This document shows positions 18,501 to 26,624 of a DNA stretch of 64,000 nt, one piece after another. This DNA comes from Ferroplasma acidarmanus Fer1. Its GTDB lineage: Archaea > Thermoplasmatota > Thermoplasmata > Thermoplasmatales > Thermoplasmataceae. The translations under genes were made by a program, and so were the position numbers. The DNA lies in the NCBI RefSeq assembly GCF_000152265.2, contig NC_021592.1:620001-684000 (forward strand). Direction: 5' to 3'. The notes below the pieces were generated by a model, which saw nothing but the letters and a program-made list of their open reading frames with translations, searched no databases and was not told the DNA's origin. Position 1 is the stretch's first letter. Every line of letters begins with the position of its first letter.

Positions 18501-18572
18501 ATGGCAATTATATCCTGTTGTGCAAACAACATCAATTGTCCTGATTATCCTTGCAATTGGCATGAAAAATAA
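18501..18572 (+). CDS. Candidate Cys-rich microprotein, 23 residues
   Basis: An ATG frame, MAIISCCANN ... CPDYPCNWHEK, of 23 residues with four cysteines and one histidine (C6, C7, C13, C18, H21), a spacing that could hold zinc or iron. It sits at the exact distance from a TATA box expected for a leaderless archaeal mRNA and fills a gap between Alba and an Lrp-type regulator with no other gene. No family is recognised. Short frames occur by chance, so confidence is modest; conservation in related genomes would settle it. Confidence 0.35.
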   Translation: MAIISCCANNINCPDYPCNWHEK

Positions 18573-18612
18573 TTATTCTTCTGACCTAATATAATTACTA
18601 CAGGCTACATAT

Positions 18613-19002
18613 TCATTTAAGCCGTACCATGGTATCTGTATTTACCACGCCTTTTAAGTCCCTGATTTTGTCCACCTCCATATTAAGCTCTTCTATGGTG
18701 TTTTTTGATATTCTCACAGCAACGTCAATGCTTCCGGAGAATTCGTATATGTCACTGTAGAGGCTTTTTAAAGTTTTTAATGTGTTTGACGCTTGCCTGG
18801 AATCAAGTTCTATCAATACAATGCCTTCAATTGATAAGGAAGTTTCTATGGTAAATTTCCTGATAATGCCACTATTTACAAGATTCATTATCCGCTTTCT
18901 AATTGTGCCTTCTGAAACATTAAGCTTCCTGGCTATTTCCATATTTGTTTCACGTGAATCTTCCCTCAAAAAGTCAATAATTTTATAATCGGTCTCATCC
19001 AT
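18613..19002 (-). CDS. Lrp/AsnC-family transcriptional regulator
   Basis: 129 residues. An N-terminal winged helix (about residues 3-60: DYKIIDFLREDSRETNMEIA, then VSEGTIRKRIMNLVNSGII) binds DNA; a C-terminal RAM/AsnC beta-alpha-beta domain (from about residue 68) usually binds an amino acid and builds octamers. The RAM half is somewhat short and acidic. Targets are unknown; the adjacent Cys-rich frame and the 83-residue gene give no hint. Confidence 0.9.
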   Translation of the reverse strand: MDETDYKIIDFLREDSRETNMEIARKLNVSEGTIRKRIMNLVNSGIIRKFTIETSLSIEGIVLIELDSRQASNTLKTLKSLYSDIYEFSGSIDVAVRISKNTIEELNMEVDKIRDLKGVVNTDTMVRLK

Positions 19003-19051
19003 GATACAGAATTGCCGGAAGAGATTTAAATCTATTTGTACGAATATTTTA

Positions 19052-19303
19052 TTATCTGTACAGCCCTTTATCTGTATCCGCCTTTTTAGCTACAGATTCT
19101 TTAGGAACCCGCATCATCCTTATCATAGGGGCAGCATTGATGCTGTACTGTGGAAGCCCGGTATTCGGGTCATTTCCTACTTTCATTATTGACATGATTT
19201 CAGTCTTGATTTCCAGTACGGTTCCATCTTCCAGTGTCACGCGTATCCATTTAGGCTCTTCGTCCAGCTTGAAGCCCATTACTGCATTGTTATTATCATC
19301 CAT
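19052..19303 (-). CDS. Small hypothetical protein
   Basis: 83 residues, soluble, no recognised family. The N-terminal half is beta-strand-like (KWIRVTLEDGTVLEIKTEIM), followed by a Met-rich stretch (APMIRMMRVPKES). It lies 49 bases upstream of the Lrp regulator on the same strand, with its own A/T-rich upstream region. Codon pattern and isolated position support a real gene. Confidence 0.6.
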   Translation of the reverse strand: MDDNNNAVMGFKLDEEPKWIRVTLEDGTVLEIKTEIMSIMKVGNDPNTGLPQYSINAAPMIRMMRVPKESVAKKADTDKGLYR

Positions 19304-19408
19304 AATATCTTAGTTAAATGTCTTATAAATATTATACTATGTGCATTTGCATTGTCCGGTTAGCTCTTAAAAAAACTTATTAATCAAAAACATATTAGCT
19401 GCATGTAA

Positions 19409-19493
19409 GCAAGGGTAACTAAGCTTGGCCAAAGGTGTAGGACTTAAGATTCTATCTCGAAGGAGTTCGCGGGTTCAAATCCCGTCCCTTGCA
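19409..19493 (+). tRNA. tRNA-Leu (UAA)
   Basis: 85 bases. Acceptor GCAAGGG/CCCTTGC, anticodon loop CTTAAGA (anticodon TAA), a long class II variable arm (TCTCGAAGGAGTTCGC), T-arm GGGTTCAAATCCC, discriminator A. No intron and no encoded CCA. Confidence 0.95.
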
Positions 19494-19543
19494 TAATTCT
19501 AAAAGTATAATGGAGAGTTAACCTGTATTTTCATGTAATAACA

Positions 19544-19552
19544 TTATAAAAA
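19544..19552 (+). promoter_or_regulatory. TATA box for the EamA transporter gene
   Basis: TTATAAAAA, centred about 34 bases before the GTG at 19582, the same spacing as between the TATA box and the first GTG (7259) of the MFS gene at 7.27 kb. An AGGTG motif overlaps the GTG. Confidence 0.5.
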
Positions 19553-19581
19553 TTTAAGTATTATAATTTAATTATTCGCAG

Positions 19582-20474
19582 GTGGTTTAATCGATTACAC
19601 TAATACTAGAAAAGGGCTTATAGAAATACTTTCATCTACCGTAATCTGGGGGTCAATACCCCTATTTGCAATATGGTCACTGTTACCATCCCCAATATTT
19701 GTATTCTTCAGGGTTTTAATATCTGCCTTATTATTGACAGTAATACTTCACAGGGATTTGAAAAGCAATATCAGGAAGTTGTTTAATCCTTATATAATAC
19801 TTTCAGGAGTACTATTATCATTAAACTGGGTATTTCTGTTTTATGCGGTATTTATGATACCGGTATCTGAAGCGATAATATTCTATTATACCGGGCCGGT
19901 AATAGCAATACTATTTTCACCATTATTAAAGGAGAAAATAGGGAAAGGTGGATTATTGAATATCAGCATATCGTTCGCCGGCATAATAATTATGTCTGCA
20001 GGTTCGCTTTCTATAAATATAATTGGAATTCTGCTGGCATTATTTTCGGGAATAACCTACGGTTTACTGTCAATAACAAGCAAATTTTCAGCAAAGTATG
20101 TGAGTTCAATGAATTTAGTATTTCTCCAATCCATAATCTCTATGATAATATTATTGCCATTCGTCTTTGTCATCAGGTTTACCATAAACTATGACGTAAT
20201 AATAATTATAGTGATCTCCGGATCTGTTCAGACCGTTCTGGCCTTATTTTTATGGTACGATTCGCTGAAAAATCTAAATATACAGATTGTTTCAATACTG
20301 AGTTATCTTGACCCGGTATTTGCAATAATTTTTGCCCTTGTTTTTCTCGGGCAGATCCCTTCACTGTATACTATAATTGGTGGAATATTGCTAATAGGAA
20401 GCGGGATGCTGGTTACGGGAAATACAATAAGGAAATATAACAGGCATTTAATAAACAATATAAATAATACTTAG
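19582..20474 (+). CDS. EamA/DMT-family transporter with an abnormal start (frame change at the 5' end)
   Basis: The main frame encodes about 295 residues with ten membrane spans in two EamA repeats; the first repeat starts SSTVIWGSIPLFAIW, the family hallmark, and the second begins ITYGLLSITSKF. The first ATG/GTG/TTG in this frame is at 19734, past TM2, although the frame is open from 19572. Upstream, GTG at 19582 reads GTG-GTT-TAA; a one-base backward shift at TTTAA joins the main frame at TTA 19587, giving the normal family length. The same GTG-(A/G)TT-TAA context starts the MFS gene at 7268. The drug/metabolite substrate is unknown. Confidence 0.8.
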
Positions 20475-20650
20475 AGAGTTCATTAAGTACCGGTGACATA
20501 TAAAAATAGGGTGAGTACTGTATAAGAAATAACACATACCAAAAAGCAACTGTTAGAAATGCGTAAAAAATTTCCAGTAAACTATATCAAGCTATAATGA
20601 CATGTAAATAATATTCCCCTTATCTATCCGCCCATCTTTATCCGGGAAAT

Positions 20651-22318
20651 TTATAATTTCTTTTTAAAATCATTATAGTCTTTATATAAGGATATAAGAA
20701 AAGAATCTCTTGTCAGCTTGTGTTTATTTGACCATTCAACATCCTTCTCTATATATGATAAATGGCTACTCTTATTTTCATTGGAAATATAATCGTCGCC
20801 ATGCATATATGCCGTTATATTTTTTACTATTTCATCTGCGTCTACGTCCTTTAACAATCCCAGGGATTGGCGCATTTTTATCATGCGTATTTCCGATTCA
20901 TATGTTGCACGGGCAATTTGTTCTACTGACATCCAATTTGTATAATAATTTAAAAAATCTGTCCAGATCTTTCCATTTTCTAAAAGATTAAAATAATCCG
21001 TTATGGTTTTTGCAGTAATTTTAAAGCCGTAAGTTTCCGGGTGTTCGTATATCAATGACCCGGGGTCTATGAATGGAGTGAGTGGAGATATAAATGTATA
21101 AAGCTTTTCCTTAGCACTGGAAAATTTTTTCATTAATTTTTCACTATAATCAATATCTGCATTAACATCATTAACAGTTTGGCCACTCATGCCTATAGTG
21201 AAATAAACATCAATTTTTTTTGCTCCCGCGGTAACAGCGTTTTGAAGAAAATCTTCAAGACCTTTATTGCTGTATGGTCTTCCGTTTCTATTTCTTATCA
21301 CTTCGCTGGAAGATTCTGGCGATATTTCAACAGTAAAATCTGGAAATCTGTGGCTAAGTTCATTTAAATACTCTTTACCAGGTGGGGTAAAATATTCTGT
21401 TAAAAGTGGCAAACTAACTTTTCTATCTTTTAATTCCTTGAAAAGTGAGGAATAAAATTTTTCTCCAGCATTGTTCATATCACCTGTAATAAATACGGGG
21501 CTCCCGAGCATTTCTCCCACAAGTGATATCTCTTCTGCTATAACTAAAGGCTTTCTATACAGGGGTGCAACACTATTATAATTATTCTTATAAGCAAAAT
21601 TAGACCCCCCGCAGAATGCACAGTTAAAACTACAACCATGTTCTATTACGGTCATAGCTTCTGTGTTATCCAGCCATGAAGCATATGGCAGGTGTCCTTT
21701 AATGTCATGATATTTTATTGCGTTTTTCATCAGAAGGCCATAATTCAAAAAAACATCGTCTATAGATGAATATTCTATTTTGTTATGGATTATCCTGTTA
21801 TTCTTTCTGTAAATCAAATTGGGGACGCGATCAAGTGCCTGATAACTATCCTCTGCGCCAGCAAGTTTGACAATGTTTGTTTCCTGTAGGTCGCCTTTCA
21901 AAATATAATCTATATAACCATAATGTGTCATTATGTCATCGGCAAAATAACTGGCAGAGAAACCACCAAGCAATACCTTTGAATCTGGATGCAAATCTTT
22001 TATAATTTTTGCAACTTTTAAGGCGCCATTTGCATGTGGGAGCCAGTGAAGGTCAATACCATATATTTTTGATTTGACATGTTTCAGGTATTTTACCGGA
22101 TCAAACGATGCTGATGAAACCATCATGGCTGCTACATTACATATTCTCGCATTGTAACCTGAACTTATAAGTGAGTTGAGCATACTTATAAATCCAACTG
22201 GATACATCTCAAATACAGGGGTTGATGGAATAACATCACTAATAGGCCCCAATTTAATATCCCGGGTTCTGAAGTCAAAAATGCTGGGAGCATGTACTAA
22301 TGATATATCTGCATCCAT
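20651..22318 (-). CDS. B12-binding domain/radical SAM protein (Ta0216-like)
   Basis: 555 residues. The N-terminal third is a cobalamin-binding-like domain (DSKVLLGGFSASYFADD); the radical SAM cluster cysteines are in CSFNCAFC (C229, C233, C236). It closely fits the archaeal TIGR04190 family named after Thermoplasma Ta0216, whose reaction is not known to me. It probably uses SAM plus cobalamin for a methyl transfer. It stands alone; a degenerate repeat and a tiny membrane frame lie upstream. Confidence 0.85.
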   Translation of the reverse strand: MDADISLVHAPSIFDFRTRDIKLGPISDVIPSTPVFEMYPVGFISMLNSLISSGYNARICNVAAMMVSSASFDPVKYLKHVKSKIYGIDLHWLPHANGALKVAKIIKDLHPDSKVLLGGFSASYFADDIMTHYGYIDYILKGDLQETNIVKLAGAEDSYQALDRVPNLIYRKNNRIIHNKIEYSSIDDVFLNYGLLMKNAIKYHDIKGHLPYASWLDNTEAMTVIEHGCSFNCAFCGGSNFAYKNNYNSVAPLYRKPLVIAEEISLVGEMLGSPVFITGDMNNAGEKFYSSLFKELKDRKVSLPLLTEYFTPPGKEYLNELSHRFPDFTVEISPESSSEVIRNRNGRPYSNKGLEDFLQNAVTAGAKKIDVYFTIGMSGQTVNDVNADIDYSEKLMKKFSSAKEKLYTFISPLTPFIDPGSLIYEHPETYGFKITAKTITDYFNLLENGKIWTDFLNYYTNWMSVEQIARATYESEIRMIKMRQSLGLLKDVDADEIVKNITAYMHGDDYISNENKSSHLSYIEKDVEWSNKHKLTRDSFLISLYKDYNDFKKKL

Positions 22319-22378
22319 ATAAATGATACAATTTGAATATATATAAACATATGTTTATTACCTATGGCGGGCATTGGT

Positions 22379-22540
22379 TGTATGTAATATTTTTGAATCT
22401 GTTATAGAGAGTATAGAAATACGGGATTTGCAATATAAATGGCTCAGAAGCCAATTGAGGTGTACAGAAAAATATCTAAAAGTACTACGAGTTCTTATAC
22501 CTGCATGGTAATGGGCAGTCGCTCAATGACCAGCATAGGT
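22379..22540 (+). repeat. Dispersed degenerate repeat, copy A
   Basis: About 160 bases align, by eye at roughly three quarters identity, with 52391-52551. Best blocks are TTTTGAAT(C/T)TGTTATAG and TACAGAAAAATAT, followed by AAAGTACT and GGGCAG...CTCAATGA. Copy B can be read as protein (GPITIGVYRKIFQSTGIS) while copy A has lost that frame. It probably descends from a coding or mobile sequence; origin not recognised. The bases up to 22582 hold a TATA-like TATATAAG. Confidence 0.6.
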
Positions 22541-22582
22541 ATATAAGATACATTTTAATATTTCAGTTGCATATTAATTAAT

Positions 22583-22669
22583 ATGGGGGCCTTAACGTTG
22601 AAGATTGCAGTTGTAATAATGGCATTATTGCTTCTGGCAATGGTTATTTTCGGTACTATTTTTTATTGA
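22583..22669 (+). CDS. Candidate single-span membrane microprotein, 28 residues
   Basis: ATG frame of 28 residues: a short polar start with one Lys (MGALTLK) then an uninterrupted hydrophobic span of about 20 residues. A TATATAAG box lies 36-43 bases upstream. No similar family is recognised. Such one-span peptides are often small subunits or regulators of membrane complexes, but nothing nearby suggests a partner. Chance is possible in an A/T-rich gap; the run of small and branched hydrophobics argues mildly for a real gene. 22670-22844 shows no further feature I can support. Confidence 0.4.
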   Translation: MGALTLKIAVVIMALLLLAMVIFGTIFY

Positions 22670-22844
22670 AAATGCCGCGCGTTTGATAAAACATATAATA
22701 TAGAATGGTGCCTGAGATTTATACGTTGATCCGCAGAAAGGCGTCGGATGTAAATATAATAAGCTAGAAAGAAAAGAGCACTGGAATTACTTATAGATTT
22801 TACAGACTCGCAAGAATTAAAATATGTTTATGTGATACTTGGAA

Positions 22845-22918
22845 GCCCGTGTGGGGTAATTTGGATATCCTGAAGGCCTGCGGAGCCTTAGATTCGGGTT
22901 CAAATCCCGGCGCGGGCG
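22845..22918 (+). tRNA. tRNA-Arg (GCG)
   Basis: Acceptor GCCCGTG/CGCGGGC with one T:G pair, anticodon stem AAGGC/GCCTT with loop CTGCGGA (anticodon GCG), T-arm CGGGTTCAAATCCCG, discriminator G. No intron. Confidence 0.93.
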
Positions 22919-22945
22919 TTATACAGTAAGTTTCAGGCAAATAAT

Positions 22946-23851
22946 TCATGATAGAACTGTATAAATAACCCCCTTTTCACTGTAGAGTCTGTTTTCTGCT
23001 TCATCAAAAACTACACTATGTATTCCTTCTATTATTTCATCAGTTACTTCCAGCCCCCTTCTTGCGGGGAGGCAGTGCATAAATATATAATTTTTATCTG
23101 CAAAATCGGCAAGTTCTTCATTTACCTGGTATCCCTTGAATAGTTTTTCTTTCTGGTCCTTTTCTTTTTCTTCGCCCATGGACACCCATACATCTGTGTA
23201 TATAATATCGGCCGAATCTACCGCTGTTCTGGCATCCCTTAATATCTCTATCCTGCTGCCGGTTTTCAATGCAAGGTCCTTAGCCCTGTACAGTATATCT
23301 CTGTCCGGTTCACGGTGTTCCGGGCAGGCAACTGAAATGTCCATGCCTGTCAATGCAGCACCCAGAAGCAGGGAATTGGATACATTGTTTCCATCACCCA
23401 CATATGCCAGTTTAAGATTTTCAAGCCTGTGCTTCTTTTCCATAATGGTCATAAAATCTGCAACAATTTGCAGAGGATGTTCCATATTGTCCAGTGCATT
23501 CAGTACCGGAACATCGGCATATTTTGCCAGTTCCCTGACATTCCTGTAATCATATGCCCTGTATGAAATAATATCCAGGAATCTGGACATGACCCTTGCT
23601 GTATCCGCAATAGTTTCACCATCGCCAAGGTGCATTTCATGTGGGCTAAGGTATATAGCATGCCCGTTGAGCTGTTCCATTGCTGCCTCAAGGGATATCC
23701 TTGTCCTTGTACTGGGTTTCTCAAAAATCATGCCAAGCAATTTCTTATCTGAAAATTTTATTGTCTTATCCTTTTTCAATTTTATAGATGTATCTATTAT
23801 CTGGTCAAAATCATTTTCCATATCTGCTACTGATAGAATATCTCTTTTCAT
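22946..23851 (-). CDS. argF: Ornithine carbamoyltransferase
   Basis: 301 residues. It makes citrulline from ornithine and carbamoyl phosphate (arginine synthesis, or the reverse in arginine breakdown). The carbamoyl-phosphate loop STRTR is at 47-51, HPLQ in MEHPLQIVAD, the ornithine-binding SMG-type loop appears as VWVSMGEEKEK, and the catalytic HCLPARRG is near the C-terminus. The length is that of archaeal OTC. No other arginine gene is in the window. Confidence 0.95.
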   Translation of the reverse strand: MKRDILSVADMENDFDQIIDTSIKLKKDKTIKFSDKKLLGMIFEKPSTRTRISLEAAMEQLNGHAIYLSPHEMHLGDGETIADTARVMSRFLDIISYRAYDYRNVRELAKYADVPVLNALDNMEHPLQIVADFMTIMEKKHRLENLKLAYVGDGNNVSNSLLLGAALTGMDISVACPEHREPDRDILYRAKDLALKTGSRIEILRDARTAVDSADIIYTDVWVSMGEEKEKDQKEKLFKGYQVNEELADFADKNYIFMHCLPARRGLEVTDEIIEGIHSVVFDEAENRLYSEKGVIYTVLS

Positions 23852-23874
23852 AGATGGAAAGAAAGAAAATAAAT

Positions 23875-24840
23875 TTAAAACTTTTTATTTATGATATCGG
23901 TATAAAGCGTAATTGCGGCTTTGCTTCCATCGCCAACTGCTGTCGCTATCTGTTCTTCGCTTCCTGCAAGTACGTCGCCTGCTCCATATATGCCAGGAAT
24001 ATTTGTCCTTCCCTTTTCATCTGCTATAATAAATCCGTGCTTGTCCAGTTTAACTCCTATGTTTTTGAGGAACGATGTCTGTGGTATAACGCCAATATAG
24101 ACAAATATTCCATCGAGGTTCTCTGTTTTTTCTTCCCCTGTAGCAAGGTCTTTGTATTTGAGTCCTGTAAGTTTTTTGCCATCGCCGATAAATTCTTCAG
24201 TTTCCGCGTTAAGTATGAATGGAATTTTCTTTTCGTCTATTGATTTTATATATGCATCCTCACATTTTTTTATTTTTGAGTGTGCTATTATGGAAACGTT
24301 CTTTGCTATGCCCTTCAGGTAAAGTGCTGAGATAGCGCCGGAATTTCCGCCACCAATGACTGCAACGTTCTTGTCTTTGAAAAGATAGCCGTCACATGTG
24401 GAACAATAGGATATGCCCTTTCCATAATACTCGTCTTCGCCTTTAACATTCATCTTTCTATGGGTTGTCCCTGTTGTTACAATGATGGCTTTCGCTGTAA
24501 AGTCTGATCTGTTTGTAATTATCCTGAACTTATCCCCCTCCTTTTTAATATCACGTACATCAATTTCAGTGATAATTTTTCCATACTGGGCATAATGTTT
24601 TCTGAAATCTTCAGCCAGGTCTGCGCCCTCTATAGCTTTATATCCCAGATAATTTTCTACCAGAGGGGATACTGCTGTATTTCCTCCGGGAACTGATTCC
24701 CTTTCCAGTATAGCTACGCTCATACCTGACCTCTTGATGTAAACACCGGCTGAATAGCCTGCCGCACCAGCCCCGATGATAATTACATCATAATCAGTCT
24801 CATAATCCCTTTCAGTTGAACTAATGTTAAATTGCATCAT
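23875..24840 (-). CDS. trxB: Thioredoxin reductase-like flavoprotein
   Basis: 321 residues. FAD motif IIGAGAAGYSAG at 22-33, redox-active CSTC at 146-149, second Rossmann motif VIGGGNSGAISA, and GIYGAGDVLAGSEEQIATA near the C-terminus. It reduces thioredoxin-like partners through the disulfide. The stretch where NADPH-using enzymes carry HRRxxxR reads IAHSKIKKCE, so NADPH use is doubtful, as known for the Thermoplasma acidophilum enzyme. OTC follows 24 bases after its stop on the same strand. Confidence 0.93.
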   Translation of the reverse strand: MMQFNISSTERDYETDYDVIIIGAGAAGYSAGVYIKRSGMSVAILERESVPGGNTAVSPLVENYLGYKAIEGADLAEDFRKHYAQYGKIITEIDVRDIKKEGDKFRIITNRSDFTAKAIIVTTGTTHRKMNVKGEDEYYGKGISYCSTCDGYLFKDKNVAVIGGGNSGAISALYLKGIAKNVSIIAHSKIKKCEDAYIKSIDEKKIPFILNAETEEFIGDGKKLTGLKYKDLATGEEKTENLDGIFVYIGVIPQTSFLKNIGVKLDKHGFIIADEKGRTNIPGIYGAGDVLAGSEEQIATAVGDGSKAAITLYTDIINKKF

Positions 24841-24907
24841 TATAAATCACCTTTAAAACATTGTAAAATCGTATATATACTTTTAAAAAATAAAAAAATT
24901 ATAAAAA

Positions 24908-26545
24908 TTAGTATCCGCCCATGCCTGGAGGCATTCCGCCACCCATGCCGCCAGCTCCGCCCTGTGGGGCAGATGACTTCTTGCTGGCTATTACATCATC
25001 GATCCTGAGTATCATGGTGGCAACTTCCACAGCGCTTGATATTGCATGGGTTTTAACACGGAATGTGTCGAATACTCCTGCCTTTATCATATCTGTTATT
25101 TTGTTTGCTTCCATGTCAACACCGAAGTTTTTGTTTCCCTTCTCGTGCTCTGACTTAAGAGATATCAGGGTGTTAATAGGATCCATCCCGGCATTTTCTG
25201 CAAGTGTCCTTGGAATTATCTCCAGGGCCTTTGCAAAGGCTTCTATGGAAAGCTGCTCCCTTCCGCCCACGCTGTTGGAATATGACCTTAGCTTCATTGC
25301 AAGCTCGGCCTCTGTGGCTCCTCCACCTGGAAGGTATCTTCCATCTTCCTTTGTTATTGCAACAACCCTTATTGCGTCGTTAAGGGATCTGTCGATTTCA
25401 TCAACAACATGCTCTGTTCCGCCCCTGATAAGTATATTGACAGCCTTGGGGTTTTTGCATCCTGTTACAAATGTCATCCTGTCGTCCCCTATTTTCCTTT
25501 CCTCAACGGTTTCGGCTTTTCCCATGGTTTCTTCTGTTATATCATCAAGGTCGGTGATCATTTTTGCGCCTGTGGCTTTTGCAAGCTTTTCCATATCGCT
25601 CTGCTTTACCCTTCTGACACCGTATATTCCATATTTGGCAAGATAGTACTGTACTGTGTCGTCTATTCCCTTCTGGCAAAGGACAACATTGGCTCCTGAT
25701 TTCTTTATCTTCTCGGCCATTTCCTTTAATGTGTCGCTCTCCTGGTCAAGGAATTCCTGTATCTTTGATGGGTCTGTTATCTGTACCTTGGCGTCTATTT
25801 CGGTTTTCTTTATTTCAAGTGCAGAGTTTATAAGTGCTATTTTTGCATTTTTTACAACAGAAGGCATTTTTGAGTGAACCTTTTCCTTGTCAATTATAAG
25901 CCCGTTTATGAATTTTGTATCTGCTGCGCTTCCACCGCTCTTCTTGTCTACTTTAATATTTGCGGTATCAACTATGATTTTATCTCCATCTGTTTCAGTA
26001 ACAGAGTTTATTGCATTTACAACAAGGTCTGCAAGAAATTCCGGTGCAACTCCTGTGTTTTTCCCGGAAAGTGCTGTTATAGCTATCTTTCTGAGCATAG
26101 CATCATCCTTTGCACTTACAGACATTGCTAGAAGCTGTTTCCTTGCTTCCTCTGCAGCCAGATGGTACCCATCAGCTATAATAGTTGAATGCACTCCCTG
26201 GTCAAGCAGGGCTTCTGCCTGTTTAAGAAGTTCGCCAGCAAATACAACAACAGTTGTGGTTCCGTCTCCAACTGCTGTATCCTGGGATTTTGAAGCCTCA
26301 ACAATCATTTTTGCTGTAGGATGGTCTACATCCATTTCTTTCAATATGGTTGCCCCATCATTGGAGATTATTATATCCCCTATTGAATCAACCATCATTT
26401 TGTCCATTCCCTTCGGGCCCAGTGTTGTCCTTACTGCATCTGCAATTGCCTTTGCGGCTTCAATGTTGTTTTTCTGGGCATTCTTACCCTGTTGCCTTTC
26501 TGTACCTTCCTTTAATATTAATATTGGCGTTTGACCTGACATCAT
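24908..26545 (-). CDS. Thermosome subunit (group II chaperonin)
   Basis: 545 residues, the archaeal group II chaperonin, an ATP-driven double-ring folding machine. The N-terminus ILILKEGTERQQGKNAQKNN, the ATP-site GDGTTTVVVFAGELL, the GGGATEAELAMKL motif and a Gly/Met-rich tail (GGAGGMGGGMPPGM) are diagnostic. Only one subunit gene is in the window; a second (alpha or beta) type would be elsewhere. Large shadow frames occur on the other strand because of its strong codon bias. Confidence 0.97.
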   Translation of the reverse strand: MMSGQTPILILKEGTERQQGKNAQKNNIEAAKAIADAVRTTLGPKGMDKMMVDSIGDIIISNDGATILKEMDVDHPTAKMIVEASKSQDTAVGDGTTTVVVFAGELLKQAEALLDQGVHSTIIADGYHLAAEEARKQLLAMSVSAKDDAMLRKIAITALSGKNTGVAPEFLADLVVNAINSVTETDGDKIIVDTANIKVDKKSGGSAADTKFINGLIIDKEKVHSKMPSVVKNAKIALINSALEIKKTEIDAKVQITDPSKIQEFLDQESDTLKEMAEKIKKSGANVVLCQKGIDDTVQYYLAKYGIYGVRRVKQSDMEKLAKATGAKMITDLDDITEETMGKAETVEERKIGDDRMTFVTGCKNPKAVNILIRGGTEHVVDEIDRSLNDAIRVVAITKEDGRYLPGGGATEAELAMKLRSYSNSVGGREQLSIEAFAKALEIIPRTLAENAGMDPINTLISLKSEHEKGNKNFGVDMEANKITDMIKAGVFDTFRVKTHAISSAVEVATMILRIDDVIASKKSSAPQGGAGGMGGGMPPGMGGY

Positions 26546-26624
26546 AACAATCGATTCATAAATATGTTCTTCAATATAAATGTTTCTAAAATTAAAATAT
26601 TTAAATTAAATGTATAGAATAATT

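Noticed and set aside
22700-22760. Possible C/D-box small RNA (TTGATAA and CTGA-like boxes)
   Set aside because: Box sequences are imperfect and too close together; no terminal stem.
24921-26534. Long plus-strand frames (241 and 215 codons) opposite the thermosome gene
   Set aside because: Products of codon bias on the opposite strand; the thermosome is certain.
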